Shown here one piece after another: positions 44,901 to 56,750 of a DNA stretch of 64,000 bases. Each line of letters begins with the position of its first letter. Position 1 is the stretch's first letter. The DNA is from Lentinula raphanica (lineage: Eukaryota; Basidiomycota; Agaricomycetes; Agaricales; Omphalotaceae): NCBI GenBank assembly GCA_027919835.1, contig JANVFP010000004.1, forward strand, positions 496,001 to 560,000, in the 5' to 3' direction. The notes under the pieces are model-generated. The model was given only the letters and a program-made list of their open reading frames with translations. It was not told the origin of the DNA and did not search any database. The position numbers and the translations under genes are program-made.

Positions 44901-45866
44901 TCGTTTTCGGTGGCCGTTGTCCTTTTCCTCTTTCGCTGCTTGCTGTTTCAGAACTTGGAGCAAAAGGAGAATGACAGCCCGACTTACACTGTTTTGAACG
45001 TCCATATGTTCTGAATCCCCTACCCCTTTTTCTGGAAGGGTGCCGACTCTCGATCCTTGTTGTGCAATACCCACCCTCTGTGCTGTAATATCCGTGTCCA
45101 GGATAGTATCTACAGAGACTGACCCGCCGGAGGGTAAGGATGGCCTTGATTCAGGCAGAGGAGGGGAAGGCTTGGGCAAAGCGAAGCCCCTCCACGTTGT
45201 AGGAGGAGTCGGCGAAAAATCCTTGGGCAGTGTAGTCGTCAACTGAAAATCGCCATCCTGGGGGAACATGATAGGAAAAGACGAAGCGGTGGGTAAACGC
45301 GGAGGAGAATCCTTTTGCCCTGTATTTCCCGAGTCTGCCGTAGTATCAACTAGCTCGAGGGAAGGTAGCCTCGTCTCCTCTACCCCTGACTGGATCAAAT
45401 TTGTATCTTGGAAAATTCTAGGCGCCGAAGGGGAAGACGCGGGCAAAGAAAAACCCTCCCTCTCAGTCTGACTCGGAGATAAAGTTGTCTGAGAGGAATG
45501 ATTTGGAGATGTGGGCATCATCTGCAATCTCTCGTCTTCGGGAAACATTCTAGGCGGAGAAGGCGAGGGGGTAACTAGAGACGGACGAATCGTTTGAGAA
45601 CGACGCGGGGCATGAATAGGACGCATCGTTGTTTCGTGAAAAACATTCGTCGTCTTCATTTGAAGCGCTGTTGGTGAATCCGTAGAAGTAGAATGAAAAC
45701 TAGTCTCTTGAGGAGAGTTTGCCGAGTGAACTTTGTTAGAGAATTGATTTAGAAGCGTTTGGAAGAATCCGGAAACTAAAGGTGGAAACTGCTCTGCATG
45801 GGAAGAATAGTAGGCTAGAGCAGCCTCAGTCTCCTCTCTGGAAAAGGAGACAATGAAGCGAGACAT
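41996..45866 (-). CDS. TET/JBP-like 2OG-Fe(II) dioxygenase with RGG region (transposon-linked type)
   Basis: ATG at 45866 (MSRFIVSFSREETEAAL). The N-terminal 300 residues are Pro/Ser/Thr-rich. An acidic stretch is followed by an Arg/Gly-rich RGG region (about 44780-44640) that could bind RNA or single strands. Several exons (44440-44150, 43860-43590, 43580-43070, 42873-42640, 42590-42470) lead to the catalytic domain in 42390-41996: GLVININSVTAAHKDAGDFGG holds the iron-binding HxD motif (about 42256-42248), EGGELCLY follows, then SHDYLHFNLHYKGDRCSVVV holds the distal His and the Arg that would hold 2-oxoglutarate. This order matches the TET/JBP proteins that are expanded in basidiomycetes and linked to KDZ/Plavaka transposons; they oxidise 5-methylcytosine or thymine in DNA. 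Substrate is inferred. Exact exon borders are not resolved. Confidence 0.75.
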
Positions 45867-46832
45867 GGCGGTAGGTTCCTGAAAGAAATACCGTAAGGGA
45901 AAGCCCTGAAAGACCATCACGCAATTGCCTATTTGGTTCGGCGCTTGTTTTCGCGCTACCCTTTGTGCTGTCGATTGACTTGAAGCAACAACTTACAAGA
46001 ACTGTCTGATAGTTCCCAGCGGAGATCATTCCAGGTCATTCCCTGTTCTCTGCTGTTTTTGCCGCTATTATCTCATCGGATAGAATCTAGGTCCATTGTC
46101 AAAGATCTGTTGGAAAGGTTAGGGAACGGGAAAGCTGCGCTTAAGTTCGAAATTTCATTGGTGAGGTGCAGGAGTACAGGGTGTGCATACAAATTTTAAG
46201 CTCTTTGAGATAGCAGAACTTGACGTATCCTCATTCTAAGGTTCCTGACAAAAGAGATCAAGGGAGAACTCCAAGATCCAAAACCGCCTGAACGCTCACC
46301 CTAGAGAATTACTATAACTAAACACTGGATCTCCAATTCCATGAACCCTTACCTGAATCAAGGAAAGTCCTTTGATATGGTGTCATGAAATCAGTCTTAG
46401 CACCCTCTGTCGTCCTCGAATGAACATTAACAACACCTTCCAGTAGTCACAGCAGTCAAGGTCCTGTGATTGGTGACTGATCGTTCGCTTGAATGTCCTG
46501 ATGACTAGAGAGGGGAAGAGATTCACAGTCAGCTTACTTGGGAGAGATGTACGAGATTGAACGTGTACGAGGTTTAGCCCTCGGCTTTTCTAGAAGGCTA
46601 GAGGAGACTTTAGAGCAGGTGTAGTCTAGACAGTTCTGAGATAGATGTTCCTACAGTCTGACGTTCAGAAATAGAGCTCTTCAGCGTGTTACTCATTAGG
46701 GGAGCCAGGTGGGGAAAACTTTCCGTACAAATCTGGTACACTGAGCGCAGGTGCGGAGTATGTGATTGCTAATCGAGTGTGTGCCTCCTGGGCCTCATGC
46801 ATCATATTTTGATACGTTGCACTCCTACACCC
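45867..46832. other. intergenic region with divergent promoters
   Basis: No gene seen. It lies between the start of the minus-strand TET/JBP gene and the start of the plus-strand coiled-coil gene, so it must hold both promoters. No clear TATA box was recognised. Confidence 0.4.
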
Positions 46833-47637
46833 ATGTCCGTAGACGATGTTGACGGTTTTTCTTCCCCTTACCGTCCTTCAGCCTCAGATGCTGGTACGAG
46901 TCCTTATAAAAGTACGCGCCGTGTACGACGATCTACCAACCCTTCCATCCCAATCAAACGCGCAAAAATCGATGGATCTGAAGCAGTAGAAAATCAGGCC
47001 GAAGATGTTCTTATGCTTCAAAGCAGCTCACAAACTGGCTCGAAGAAACTGCACCGGTACGCTTATTCTCCTTTTTCCATGTGTCATATCTCGACTGAGT
47101 CTCCTATCAGATTCTATGACCTTGGCCTGGATGATTCCCAACTCGAATCCTACCCTTATTACCAGAATCTGAAGGCCTGCAATGATCTCAGCAATGACGA
47201 CAGTGATTTTGAGGTTGTTGAATCGCAAAGAGGGCGAAACGGATACGGTTATGATTTGAAGTCGAACCTTGACTCGGATCCGGACCTGAGAGGTGAGTAC
47301 TGTCCGGTAGCTATCTACAAACACTAACGGAAGTATAGATGACTCGGACTATCGCCAATCGACACAATATGCTCAGATCAAGTCTGAACCCGAGGAGATA
47401 GACAACAATATCCAAGTGGCTTTGGATCGAGTACTGGCTGAAAATAGAATGCTTTCAGCTCAGAACACTGAATTACGCGCTCAGAATCGAATTCTGTTGG
47501 ATATTTTACAGAGGACAGGGGATATCTTCTCAGACATAACTCACACGAGTAAACGTCTTGATGCCCCAGCGAAGTTTCGTGATACACTGAACGCATATTT
47601 CTTGGAGAATGGTGTTGAAGAGAGTCAGGCGAATTGA
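46833..47637 (+). CDS. small coiled-coil protein with nuclear-localisation-like motif
   Basis: ATG at 46833 (MSVDDVDGF). One intron, 47293-47338, with GTGAGT donor, CTAAC branch and TAG acceptor joins the two exons in frame to give 252 residues ending at TGA 47635-47637. The first half is Ser/Pro-rich with a basic patch KSTRRVRRSTNPSIPIKR. An acidic segment follows. The C-terminal exon contains a leucine-zipper-like heptad helix, VALDRVLAENRMLSAQNTEL then RAQNRILLDIL. The basic region is far from the zipper, so it is not a standard bZIP protein, but a dimeric nuclear protein is plausible. No frame breaks. Family not recognised. Confidence 0.65.
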
Positions 47638-48405
47638 AGGACCTATAGCGATAAACCTCTGCTACTGTCGATACTCGAAAAACTCACTTGCTTTGTCCAA
47701 TTTGCACTTTTGTAACTTGACTCACTCAGAGAAGGCTTATTTCGTTGAGGAAGGGTGTAGCAGACAAAGTCACTGAAGTCTTTCATTTACGAACAAAGAT
47801 CGATTCGTGACGTGCAATTCTGGACCTCCGGATATGGTGGGCCACACAGAGAATCAACGGACATGAACCAGTAGCAGCTAATCGTATCGTATCGTTACAG
47901 GGTGAGATTACAATGTGTAAAACCTACGCCGTGAAGAATACAACGTCCTTTGGCTACATTTTCATTTACAGTAATTCATCTCGATTATGTTCACTCCTAT
48001 CCCTGTAGATCGCAAAGCCTCTTGGCGAGGAATTGTTTGAGGGAGGCACATAGGGCTATAAATGAACAGTAAATCAATTGATCTATATAGGAGAAAACAG
48101 TACCTTACCTTGAAGATATCTACCTCAAGCCAGTTATTCAGGAGCTGCTAGACCAGGAGAACTCAGAACGATGGACAGACAGACAGACAGACATAGGCAA
48201 TATCTTACTCTGGGACCGCGTATAATACCTTCTAACATAGGGGACACGATCAATCCTTTGCGAACTCGTTCTCCACACGGAAAGCATCAGACAAGCAAGC
48301 ATGTACCAGCGGACTCGTTTTCCAAACCTTCTGTTGGCTGCCAATGTTCTTGTATAAAGAAATGAGACAGATGCCTGACTGTGAGGAAAGAGACTCGAGA
48401 CTTAC
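47638..48405. other. no supported gene
   Basis: Contains a short CAGA microsatellite (near 48173) and otherwise unremarkable sequence. Minus-strand open frames at 48344-48138 may be out-of-frame continuation of the fragment to the right. Confidence 0.35.
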
Positions 48406-48560
48406 CTGAACGTAACATTTCGAACCATTGTTCGAACTTTGCAAGGGCCTCGAAAACGTATGAAAGAGATGCATCAGCAGATATGTTGTTGAGTCGGAGC
48501 AGGACCTTCCAAATACGAGGGCGAAGTGTGAATTTGAGTAGGTTCCTGCAGAGTATATAT
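48406..48560 (-). pseudogene. possible fragment of a TBC-domain (Bub2-like) GAP gene
   Basis: Minus-strand exon-like piece with acceptor CTGCAG at about 48560 and donor GTAAGT at about 48406. Its residues LRPRIWKVLLRLNNISAD resemble the start of the TBC domain in Bub2-type checkpoint GAPs, where an LR-x-x-WK-x-LL core is typical. What follows (VFEALAKFEQWFEMLRS) does not continue the TBC pattern, so this is at best a rearranged fragment. Weak call; it could be an unrelated gene. Confidence 0.25.
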
Positions 48561-48659
48561 AACGTCAATGCGCGATATTTGCAACAGTTAAAATTGTTTC
48601 TTCGAACGTTGAAATTTCTCATATCTGGATCATCGTCATTGTCAACGACAGAACACATT

Positions 48660-51600
48660 TCAAAGCGAACGGAGAATTGGGTTCATTGAGAGTTTTGTTG
48701 AAAGAAAGAATGTTCCGACATGTTGTGCGAAAAGAACAAGAAGATTGTTTTCTATTGTTGACGTTGACTTGGATAACCTGTCAAATGTCTTTTCCATAAC
48801 CATATTTCGACCAACGACGCCTGCGACGCCTCCGCCTCAAACATATCGTGATTTGGACTTCTCCCAATACCATTCTTTTAGCACCCTCAGTTTCTCGTCG
48901 CAGAGGCTCGTTTGATACTTCGTGGATCGGACTTGAAGTACAATAGCCTCAAAACTTTTGGAAATTCCTGGGAGGAAAGACAGCTGTCTTTGATGATTGT
49001 TATTTCTGGGTTCGGAACTGGCAAAAGCATGTAGGTACATATTATGTATTGTTCAACAATGTTGCGATTGACAGTCTCTAGATGACCGTGATGCCTCAAT
49101 GGACGCTCGATGTCTGTCTTGGACTGTTCAATTGAGTTCGAGCAGTGTCAAAGACGAGCAGGTCTATCGTGAAGCCGTTCCAGGACCCCCGCCCTCCTCC
49201 CCGGCCAACCAGGCTACCAAAGCCGTGCATATCTCGCCCTTTTTTTCAAGAGTTTCCTCGCACCAACGGTCGGACAACTCTTGATAGTCTACCTTACCAC
49301 TCTCAAGATATTTAGAACAAAGTCTCACCAACGTTTTTTCTGTTCAAGAATCAACAATCTTTCGACAATCTCCGACGTAGGTTTTGTCGGGTTCACGTTC
49401 GACGTTTCCCAAAGCGTCCATGATAATCGCTCGTCATCCAAAGTCCCGTTACCCTTGGAAACAAGAATCGATGCACTATGCCCCTGGGAGGTGCTGTCAG
49501 CTCATGCAATCCTTCTCCCCTCTCCCATTTGATCTTGAACAGCAAATTCTGCAACTATCTCTTTCTTGAACACTTTAGTCGTTTATTCTGGACTGGTCAT
49601 CCTCTCATTTCCAGCCTCCAGGGCCTATGACCACATGAAGTACAAAACCGCTTCAGATCGCTTTTCCCAAGACGTTCTTCCATCCGTGTTTTGAAACGCG
49701 TAACGGTTTCGAAAGTGCATGCGATTGAGATCTCCGAGCCAAATTTGGATCATAGAACAGCGTTCATCACCGCCACAGCTCCCAATGCCACCTCCTCCTA
49801 CGACAACTAGCTCGACGCCTGTATCTCAAGTAAATGCTGTCGCTCTGAGAGAGGAAGATGGCAAGGTTTGAGAAGAAACGTGGTGTATTCCTGGGAGCTC
49901 CTTCCTCGAAATCCGGACAGGGCAAAACGAGCATAGGGTTGTACGGGAATCGTATAATTGGCCCGGTCAAACCGCAAATTACTCGTGGCGGATCTATCGG
50001 GTCTCAGTATACAGGTGGTTCTCTCATGCAGCAATTCACCGGGCCAACAATAGCAGATCTCCCTCTCCTTTCGAAGAACCACTACGCTCGGCTTCACCTC
50101 CCAGTCCGGCTATAGACCCTATGAAGCCATTCATACGGGTAGTCGAACATCCCACACAGGCAACCAAATTTGCTCGTAAAGTGGAAGCTGATAGCCCACA
50201 GGTGTATGGCCCGGTCTGCACTAATTATCTGACTTCGCCGTGCCTTCTCTTCCACCACCTGATATCGCGAACCGCCGCTTTTCCATGCTCTTGGATCATT
50301 CTCCAGCTATCAACGTTTCCCCTCAACCTGATTTACTTGTAGAGGAAGAGGATGAATCACCATCTGATCCGGTATGTGACCAATGGATCGCTGTTTTGTA
50401 GTTCCCTCCTTGATGATTTGTAGAAAGATTGATATCGAGTTGTCGAATGAGGACCCTTTAAACAATCAGGGACCTGTCCGTCCAGTATTTGCAATTCTCC
50501 TGTTTGAAGATATGACTAGCCAACCAACAAGACAAAGGAGCCCAGGTCATTACCCCCACTACCCGCCTCTACTTATGGACCATCCTTCGATTAGGACATG
50601 TGGCTCAGGCAAATGGTGACATACAATGTGCTGGAGCTGAATGCTTCAAGTGCATGTCTCTCGGAGTGGTGCTCTTTGTCTTCGTGATGGTCTCTTGGAC
50701 TACGCATGGTCGTCAAATGAGGTGACACTTGAAATTGAAGCAAAACGATTGTCCGGACAATCACCTATAAGTGTCCCTTCTACAACCATCCTCGTCTTCG
50801 TCTTTTGTCAGCATTATATCCTTCCTCGTCGTCCGCAGGGAAGTCTTTCATGTCAACCTCTACCACGACATGGATAAAGTTTTCGCCTGCTTGAGTGAAA
50901 TATGCAGGCCTTCCTGTTTGGAGGCATCGAGGCCACAGAAGGCGGCGCCGGAGGAACGTTGCCATCAACTCTTGTCCTGTAGGTGGAGCAGGAACGTTGG
51001 GAAATATCAATATCTTGGAAACGGAACATCGTTTTGCTTTCACTCCAAACCCTAGTCCGCCAGGTCTACGACCTATGATAGCTCAAGTATCGTGAGCCTG
51101 CAAATACACCATAGGCTGGATGCGGTATGGGTCCCCCGCATCTGGATCCCATATTTGAAGCAAGTTCTCCTTTGGTCTCAATCACCGCGCATACGGCAGC
51201 ATCTTAACCCCGCCCTCACATCCTCTACACCGTTGAAGTCAAATCCGGCGGTAATCGTGTCGTCGTGAACAGGAGATACTCTGAGGTAAGCGAATCCATC
51301 TAGTCTTGGTCCAATCTGAACCACATTTGCAGTTTCTCGCTCTCCACAACGCGTTCCAACCTCGTCAAGACTTCTCTCTTCCTTCCAAACACATCCCAAG
51401 CACCTCTTTCGTTCTATCTGCATGGTTGGAATTACAGAACACAACCCTGGTCTCGCTGCATATCTCACTGCGATCCTAGCTCATCCCATGTATCATAACG
51501 CACTCGCTGGGAACGTTTTTCTCTCTACAGACGAGATAAATCGATTCGGAACCGCTCACGCCAAGATTGGTTTAGAAGACGCGTCGTGTTCGACCTTGTC

Positions 51601-51829
51601 TCGCCAGACAGAGTGCGCTCAAGCTGAAATATTAGCTGCTATTAGAGATGGAGAACTTGCCTCAATACCAATGAACAAGAGCTCGGGAATAAACATTCTA
51701 CAAACGTCAACATTTCACACCATGGATCCCACATTCTTCACAGTTTCGGCCACACCCTCTGTCTGTCGCTTCTCACTTCAGCGTATCCTTGGTTTCTCCA
51801 GGATCTTTTCCGTATGACAACGGAGTCAT
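48660..51829. other. unassigned coding-like fragments, plus strand
   Basis: Several short plus-strand pieces look like exons: Ser/Pro-rich SRSPSPFEEPLRSASPPSP (50050-50120), DPMKPFIRVVEHPTQATKF, LLVEEEDESPSDP ending at an intron-like 50371-50423, IDIELSNEDPLNNQGPVRP (50424 onward), and an uninterrupted 131-codon frame at 51422-51817 (VGITEHNPGLAAYLTA). They cannot be joined into one gene and no family is recognised. They are probably parts of decayed genes like those to the right. Confidence 0.3.
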
Positions 51830-52990
51830 CTAAACAATTCTCCGATCCCCCTCGAGCAATGTTACCCGTTCCAAAAGCTCCCAGTGAACGGCAGGATCAT
51901 CGTGCGAAAGGATTGCAGTCGTCATGTCTCCTTTGCGATGGTCATTCTCAAAGAATTTGACCCAAGATTTTCTGCGCATCTCTTCTACTTCTCTGCCTCG
52001 GAAAACTCTTCCAGCATGTTGTACGCCGGCCAAATCAAGTATCGGAGGCATACAGTTGCATTCACAACCTCACCACCGCGATCCTACGTCCATGTAGGAT
52101 ATTCGAGGATCATAGGCACTTTGATCCCTCCCTCCGTGCTGTACATTTTGTATAGAGACTGGGAGCTGTCATCGACTCAGTACTAGGACTTTGAACGTCC
52201 CGTATATGGCTTACCTGTCGCTACTTGCGCCCATCTTGGACTGTACCACACGAAGGAATTACATTCTCCAGTACCCTCCAAATTTTTGTCATAGTATCTC
52301 TTGATGATATCGAAGATGCTATTTCCCAATAACGCCGGTTGAGCTCCATATAATGCCCCCTCTGCTCTAGATAATCAAAGACCTTGTCGATATTCTCGTC
52401 CATTTGTTCCACCATACCAGCAAATGTCTCCATAGCTCTTGCAGGACGACACCTCGGATTCGGGTGGTGCCGCTATCAGACCTAATCCTTTCAACCTGGC
52501 CAGCCTTTTCAATCGAAGAACGTCGAGGCCATCATCATATAAGCCCCGAGACCTGTCCCTATACGCTATGTTGACTTGCAAAGGTCAGTGTAGCGGCTCA
52601 GCGAATGGCAGGAACGCTAAGAAAGGAGGAATAAAAGCCAAATGGATCATTGTTCGTGTCAGGCTTCCTAAATTTCGGCCGTATACAAAGGTGGTATACG
52701 CTCGAAATGCCTGATCATATCGTCGCCAAATTGCGGCTCCCACCCTTAGTGGTTTGAGCAACCTGAAAGCGAAGTAAATGAGCTCGAAAACCCGCTTGTC
52801 GGGTATGTGGTCAGGTTTCGAGCCAAGGTGCCATTCTCCGCACAAGAGGGTGCGGTACCCGTCGCCTGTAACACCTCCGGAAGAGGCGCTACACGGAGGT
52901 CTAGATAGACCTCATGTCCTCAGAGTGCCGTAGATCTTCCGACTAGTCCCAGGTAGTGGAAGAGCTGAAAGGATGGAGAGAAGCCATGAA
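51830..52990 (-). pseudogene. arylsulfatase pseudogene
   Basis: Minus-strand pieces follow the order of a type I sulfatase: YLDLRVAPLPEVLQATG, then LLCGEWHLGSKPDHIPDKR (52845-52790), MVEQMDENIDKVFDYLEQRG (52420-52360), NSFVWYSPRWAQVAT with a following intron (about 52215-52166), SLYKMYSTEGGIKVPM, and MPPILDLAGVQHAGRVFRGR near the C-terminus. The N-terminal part with the catalytic Cys (C-S/T-P-x-R, converted to formylglycine in active enzymes) cannot be found, and stops and frame changes break the rest. Retained introns show it came from genomic DNA, not a processed transcript. Confidence 0.75.
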
Positions 52991-53498
52991 CATTGGCGAG
53001 TATCTAGCCGGTGTTCATGCTGCCAACTCGGGAAGAATGCACGACGTCACAGGACAGCCAAGGCGTTATTCGTCTTAGAATGAAATCCAAATAGCAAAAG
53101 ATGAGACCAAAATCTTGGAACGTGCGAGCCAGTTTTGCAGGGAGACACTCAGAAGCTGACGACAGGTGTTGATTGCATAGTGAAGGCCTTCGCCTGTGCC
53201 ACATTTCCACCCAAGACTCGGTGTGCTTGAACGTAAGTTTGTTTTCTTTTTTCCAAATCATGAGATGTGTTTCAAAGTTGTTGAGTGACTGATTTTGTCA
53301 TCTACAAACATCCAAGACTGATCAGTATTTACCCAACAGCGATAAACGCCTACAAATCATTACTTCATCAGATCCCATCGACAATTTCGGTCTTCATTTC
53401 TTCCACCACACTCAAAGAAGGTTGTCTTTGATATCGTTACTGTCTCTGTCCTCTTTGCTAACAAGCTCTTCTCAGTAAAGAATCGGCCACTGGAAACG
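52991..53498. other. upstream region of T5orf172-domain gene
   Basis: No gene supported. It would contain the promoter of the plus-strand gene at 53499. Confidence 0.35.
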
Positions 53499-53998
53499 AT
53501 GTCCAGACGATCTCGTCGTGCATTACGCATTCTCTACGGATCTCGGCGGTCGCGTTCAATTTCTCTCGCGGATGGTCCTGGTTTCCTCTATGCATACGTT
53601 GATGACGGACATCTATGGAAGATAGGAATGACCAAGAACATCGCTCGACGAAAACGTGAATGGAACAGGCAGTGTCCATCTTCTAATCGAAGATGGATGC
53701 CTGCGATTGCAGTTCGGTCGAGGCGAAGATCCGGTAAGCTCTCCTCTGTTCATTGATATACTAATCAACTTTCTTTCCTTTAGAATCTTTGGTTCATCTC
53801 TTGTTGGAGTTTTGGAGCACAGATAGACCTCGAACTCACTGTCCACACTGTACGCATCTCGTTCTTCCTAAGGTTACAACGCAAACTCTTTCTCTAGGCC
53901 GAAGAACACACGTAGAGGTCTTTGAATTTCCTACGAATCGGAGGTTTACATGGAGGTATATTGTACGACCGCTGCTCCGCAAAGCTGCAAGGGTGTGA
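53499..53998 (+). CDS. T5orf172/MUG113-domain (GIY-YIG-like) protein
   Basis: ATG 53499 begins a basic N-terminus (MSRRSRRALRILYGSRR). The domain starts with PGFLYAYVDDGHLWKIGMT, the YAYV...KIG pattern of the T5orf172/MUG113 family, related to GIY-YIG nucleases, and continues KREWNRQCPSS. One intron (53734-53783, TTTAG acceptor) joins exon 2 in frame, giving SLVHLLLEFWSTDRPRTHC and HVEVFEFP, the conserved end with an HxExF motif. It ends at TGA 53996-53998; total about 147 residues. No frame breaks, unlike most of its neighbours. Role unknown in fungi; a nucleic-acid-related function is inferred from the fold. Confidence 0.7.
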
Positions 53999-54320
53999 GG
54001 TAAACGTTTTATCTCGTTTCGGGAGACTTTTCACTGAATCTCAGAAGTTCTAGTGAAACAGACAAGACTACCAGATGTATTGAACCCTTAGTTTAGTTTC
54101 AAGTATGAGAACCAATATGCACCACAGTTACTACACGAAGCCCTTGAAAGAGGTATGATGACGGTATACAGATTGTGTTCTTTGTTGACGCAATATGCTC
54201 TAGCTCGGTCTCTCTTCTGCAAGTTGCAATTGATACCATCTCCTACGTTACATCCAGATGTTCATACCGATACGTATGCTTATTACTTCCTCATGATACG
54301 CAACTCACACCTGATTCTAG
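53999..54320. other. no gene; expected eRF1 N-terminal exons absent
   Basis: The upstream part of the eRF1 fragment should encode domain N with the NIKS stop-codon-recognition motif. None of the three plus-strand frames here shows it. Confidence 0.5.
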
Positions 54321-55480
54321 CAGTTCGTTGACTCCGGCACGATTTTGACTGACGAAGGAAAAGAACAAAAGGTGTCTTTTGACTTTGAACCGCATAAACC
54401 CATCAATACGTACGTCCCAAAAACGCATTACAACGGTGAAGCTCATGTATGCCCGTCCACAGATCCCTCTACTTATGCGACAACAAGTTCCACACTGAAG
54501 CGCTTTCGGAACTCCTGGAATCTGATTCCCGGTTTGGATTCATCGTCGTGGACGGTAACGGAACACTTTTCGGTATCCTTGCGGGAAACACTCGTTAAGT
54601 CACCCACAAGTTTACGGTGGATTTGCCCAAGAAATACGGCCGTGGTGGTCAGACAGCCTTGCGTTTCTCTCGTCTTCGAGACGGAAAACGTCACAGCTAC
54701 GTGCGAAAAGTCGCTGAGCTGGCAGTCCAGCATTTCTTCACGAATGACAAGGTCAATGTCACTGGATGGTAGTGCCGACTTCAAAACTGAGCTCAGTCAG
54801 AGCGTTATGTTCGATCCTCGGTTGAGCGCGAAGGTGATCAAGGTTGTGGATGTGAGTTATGGTGGAGAGAATGGATTCAATCAGGGGTGTGATAATGATG
54901 TTCTATCGCCTTCACATAGCTAACGGCTCGAATACAGGCTATCGAACTCGCGGCTGCCAGTGTCAAATTTGTTCAAGGAAAGCCACCCATTCAGAAATAC
55001 TTCGACGAGATTAGTCAGGATACTGGGAAATACTGCTTCGGAATTGACGATACTCTCAAGGCTTTGGAACTAGGTGCTGTAGAGACGTTGATCGTTTGGG
55101 AGAATCTTGACATCACTCGGTATACCCTGCGGAATGCCGCTGGAGGTATGTTGCACCCTCATCATCTACCTCATGCTATTGACAGATGTTACCCAGAGGA
55201 GATCGTCATATACGCGAACAAAGATCAAGAAAAAGATTGAGAAAAATTCATAGGCCGCTCTCAGACTGGCTTGGAAATGGAACAAGCCGACGAGCCACAA
55301 TCTCTTCTCGAGTGGTTCGCAGAAAAATACAAGGACTTCGGTGCCAACCTCGAGTTCGTGACAAACCGCACGCAGGAAGGTGAGCAGTTCGTCAAAGGCT
55401 TCGGTGGAATTGGGGGGTCTGCTTCAATACAAGGTCGATTTCTCGAACCCGAGTTCTACCCTGACGATGAAGATATCTGA
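54321..55480 (+). pseudogene. SUP45: truncated eRF1 (translation release factor) pseudogene
   Basis: Plus-strand pieces reproduce eRF1 domains M and C: DEGKEQKVSFDFEPHKPINT, an intron (about 54410-54457), [18 protein letters not shown], the peptidyl-hydrolysis GGQ motif at 54644-54652 ([19 protein letters not shown]), NGFNQ, an intron (about 54882-54937), [18 protein letters not shown], and [20 protein letters not shown] to GFGGIGG. Domain N is missing. After KVNVTG about ten bases are lost, shifting frame; TGA at 55238-55240 replaces an expected Arg codon in KDREKF; and a run of six G near 55415 shifts the tail, restored later before the acidic end. eRF1 is normally single-copy and essential, so a working gene must lie elsewhere; this is a decayed duplicate. 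Confidence 0.88.
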
Positions 55481-56206
55481 CGGTTTTGCTGGCTCTTAGG
55501 AGCCTCGTCCAACCACAGCACGTCGGGAGGGGTTGCGGGCAGGGGAGATCAGGAAGAGGATGAGGACAAGGTTGAGGGAGATCATCACAAGATTTGTTTA
55601 TTCGGCGGTTCGACGGAAACAGTTCAGGAATATACTCGGTTTCGTTTGGTATTCGTGGCTTGTAGCCGTACCGGACGACGGAGTCAGGATGCTTCCAAGT
55701 TGTGGAAGAGGCTTGCAGATCATTCGTCTTCAGGTAAGATATCAGTGCCAGTTCCGGTTTCCCTTCATGACTAGAAACTTTACAGGTAAAGGTCGCACAA
55801 TGATTGAGGCACTCGATTGTGTTGCTTCGTATATGTCGCATTGTTGTATTCGTTGTCAATCTCGTGTACTGTTAAATAGTATAGTTGTCATTTTCCGAGC
55901 CAGCTCTTGAGTTTGACTTGAACATGTTGAAGAATCATGGAATTAGAGTGTCCAGTCCAGGTCCAATCGGAACAACTCTGGTTTCCGCTCCCACGCTAAC
56001 GTACAATAGTTATAACGACAACGCGACCTCTTCATTGACCACGATGAAGGCAAAGGTCGAGCCATATCGTCCTGAATGTACTCACCTTAGCGGCCACTTT
56101 CTCCTCGTTCTTCTCGTCTCGTACGTCCTTACGAGGTTGGAACGTCTTCAATCAATCTTCAATCGTAAAGGAAGCAGAACTATTTGGCCTAATTTCCTCA
56201 TCCCCG
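55481..56206. other. unassigned, possible exon remnants
   Basis: One open stretch (55533-55735) encodes a basic helical sequence (IRKRMRTRLREIITRF) but has no recognisable family. Possibly another decayed gene piece. Confidence 0.3.
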
Positions 56207-56750
56207 TGTCTTGGAATACGACGTCAACGAAGGGACATGGCTACGTTTGGATGTGCATCCAACATCTGGAGATGTCTTAGACATGATTGGTGCCTAAACT
56301 GTCTCGAGGGCGACAGACTGGTCTTCAGAAGCGATGCTGGGTTAGGAGTCGATAACATTTGGTCAAGGATTGGCCAGGTTGCAAACGAATGAGTCTTCGT
56401 CCTTCAGAATGGGGTGCAGAAAGCGTTGCTCCGGCTCTTCAGAGTGCACTCCGTTCCAAGACCGAAGATGCAGGACTTACTTCGCAGCGGTATTTCTGAG
56501 ACTGCAGAGCGGAGGTCCAATCATTTACAACGAGAAGGACGCGCCGGAGGTGCGGGATTGCTTGATTTCTTTCGCTATACCTCTTCGCTGATCAACTCTG
56601 TTCAGCTTTCATGGTTACGAACGAGACGTGAGCGTTCCTTGGGCGGCGGTGAAGGCTGGGAGTATGCCGTTCCCTCTATAGCTCATGATCCTCGCCAAAC
56701 GATTTGGTCAAATTCTTCGCCTTCCTCAAATACCTGGCCGAGAGATCAGT
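56207..56750 (+). pseudogene. fragment of amidohydrolase with WD40-like/TolB beta-propeller
   Basis: Pieces in changing plus-strand frames: LEYDVNEGTWLRLDVHP and DVLDMIG (56208-56290), GDRLVFRSDAGLGVDNIW (about 56308-56362), ETAERRSNHLQREGRAGG (about 56497-56550) and RSLGGGEGWEYAVPS (about 56634-56680). These match the N-terminal beta-propeller of a large fungal amidohydrolase-like protein in the right order. The catalytic amidohydrolase part is absent, and frame changes and stops break the propeller. Confidence 0.65.

Noticed and set aside
44417..44974. Plus-strand frame with STSSTAST repeats and a hydrophobic end
   Set aside because: Opposite strand of the RGG region of the TET/JBP gene; no splice context.
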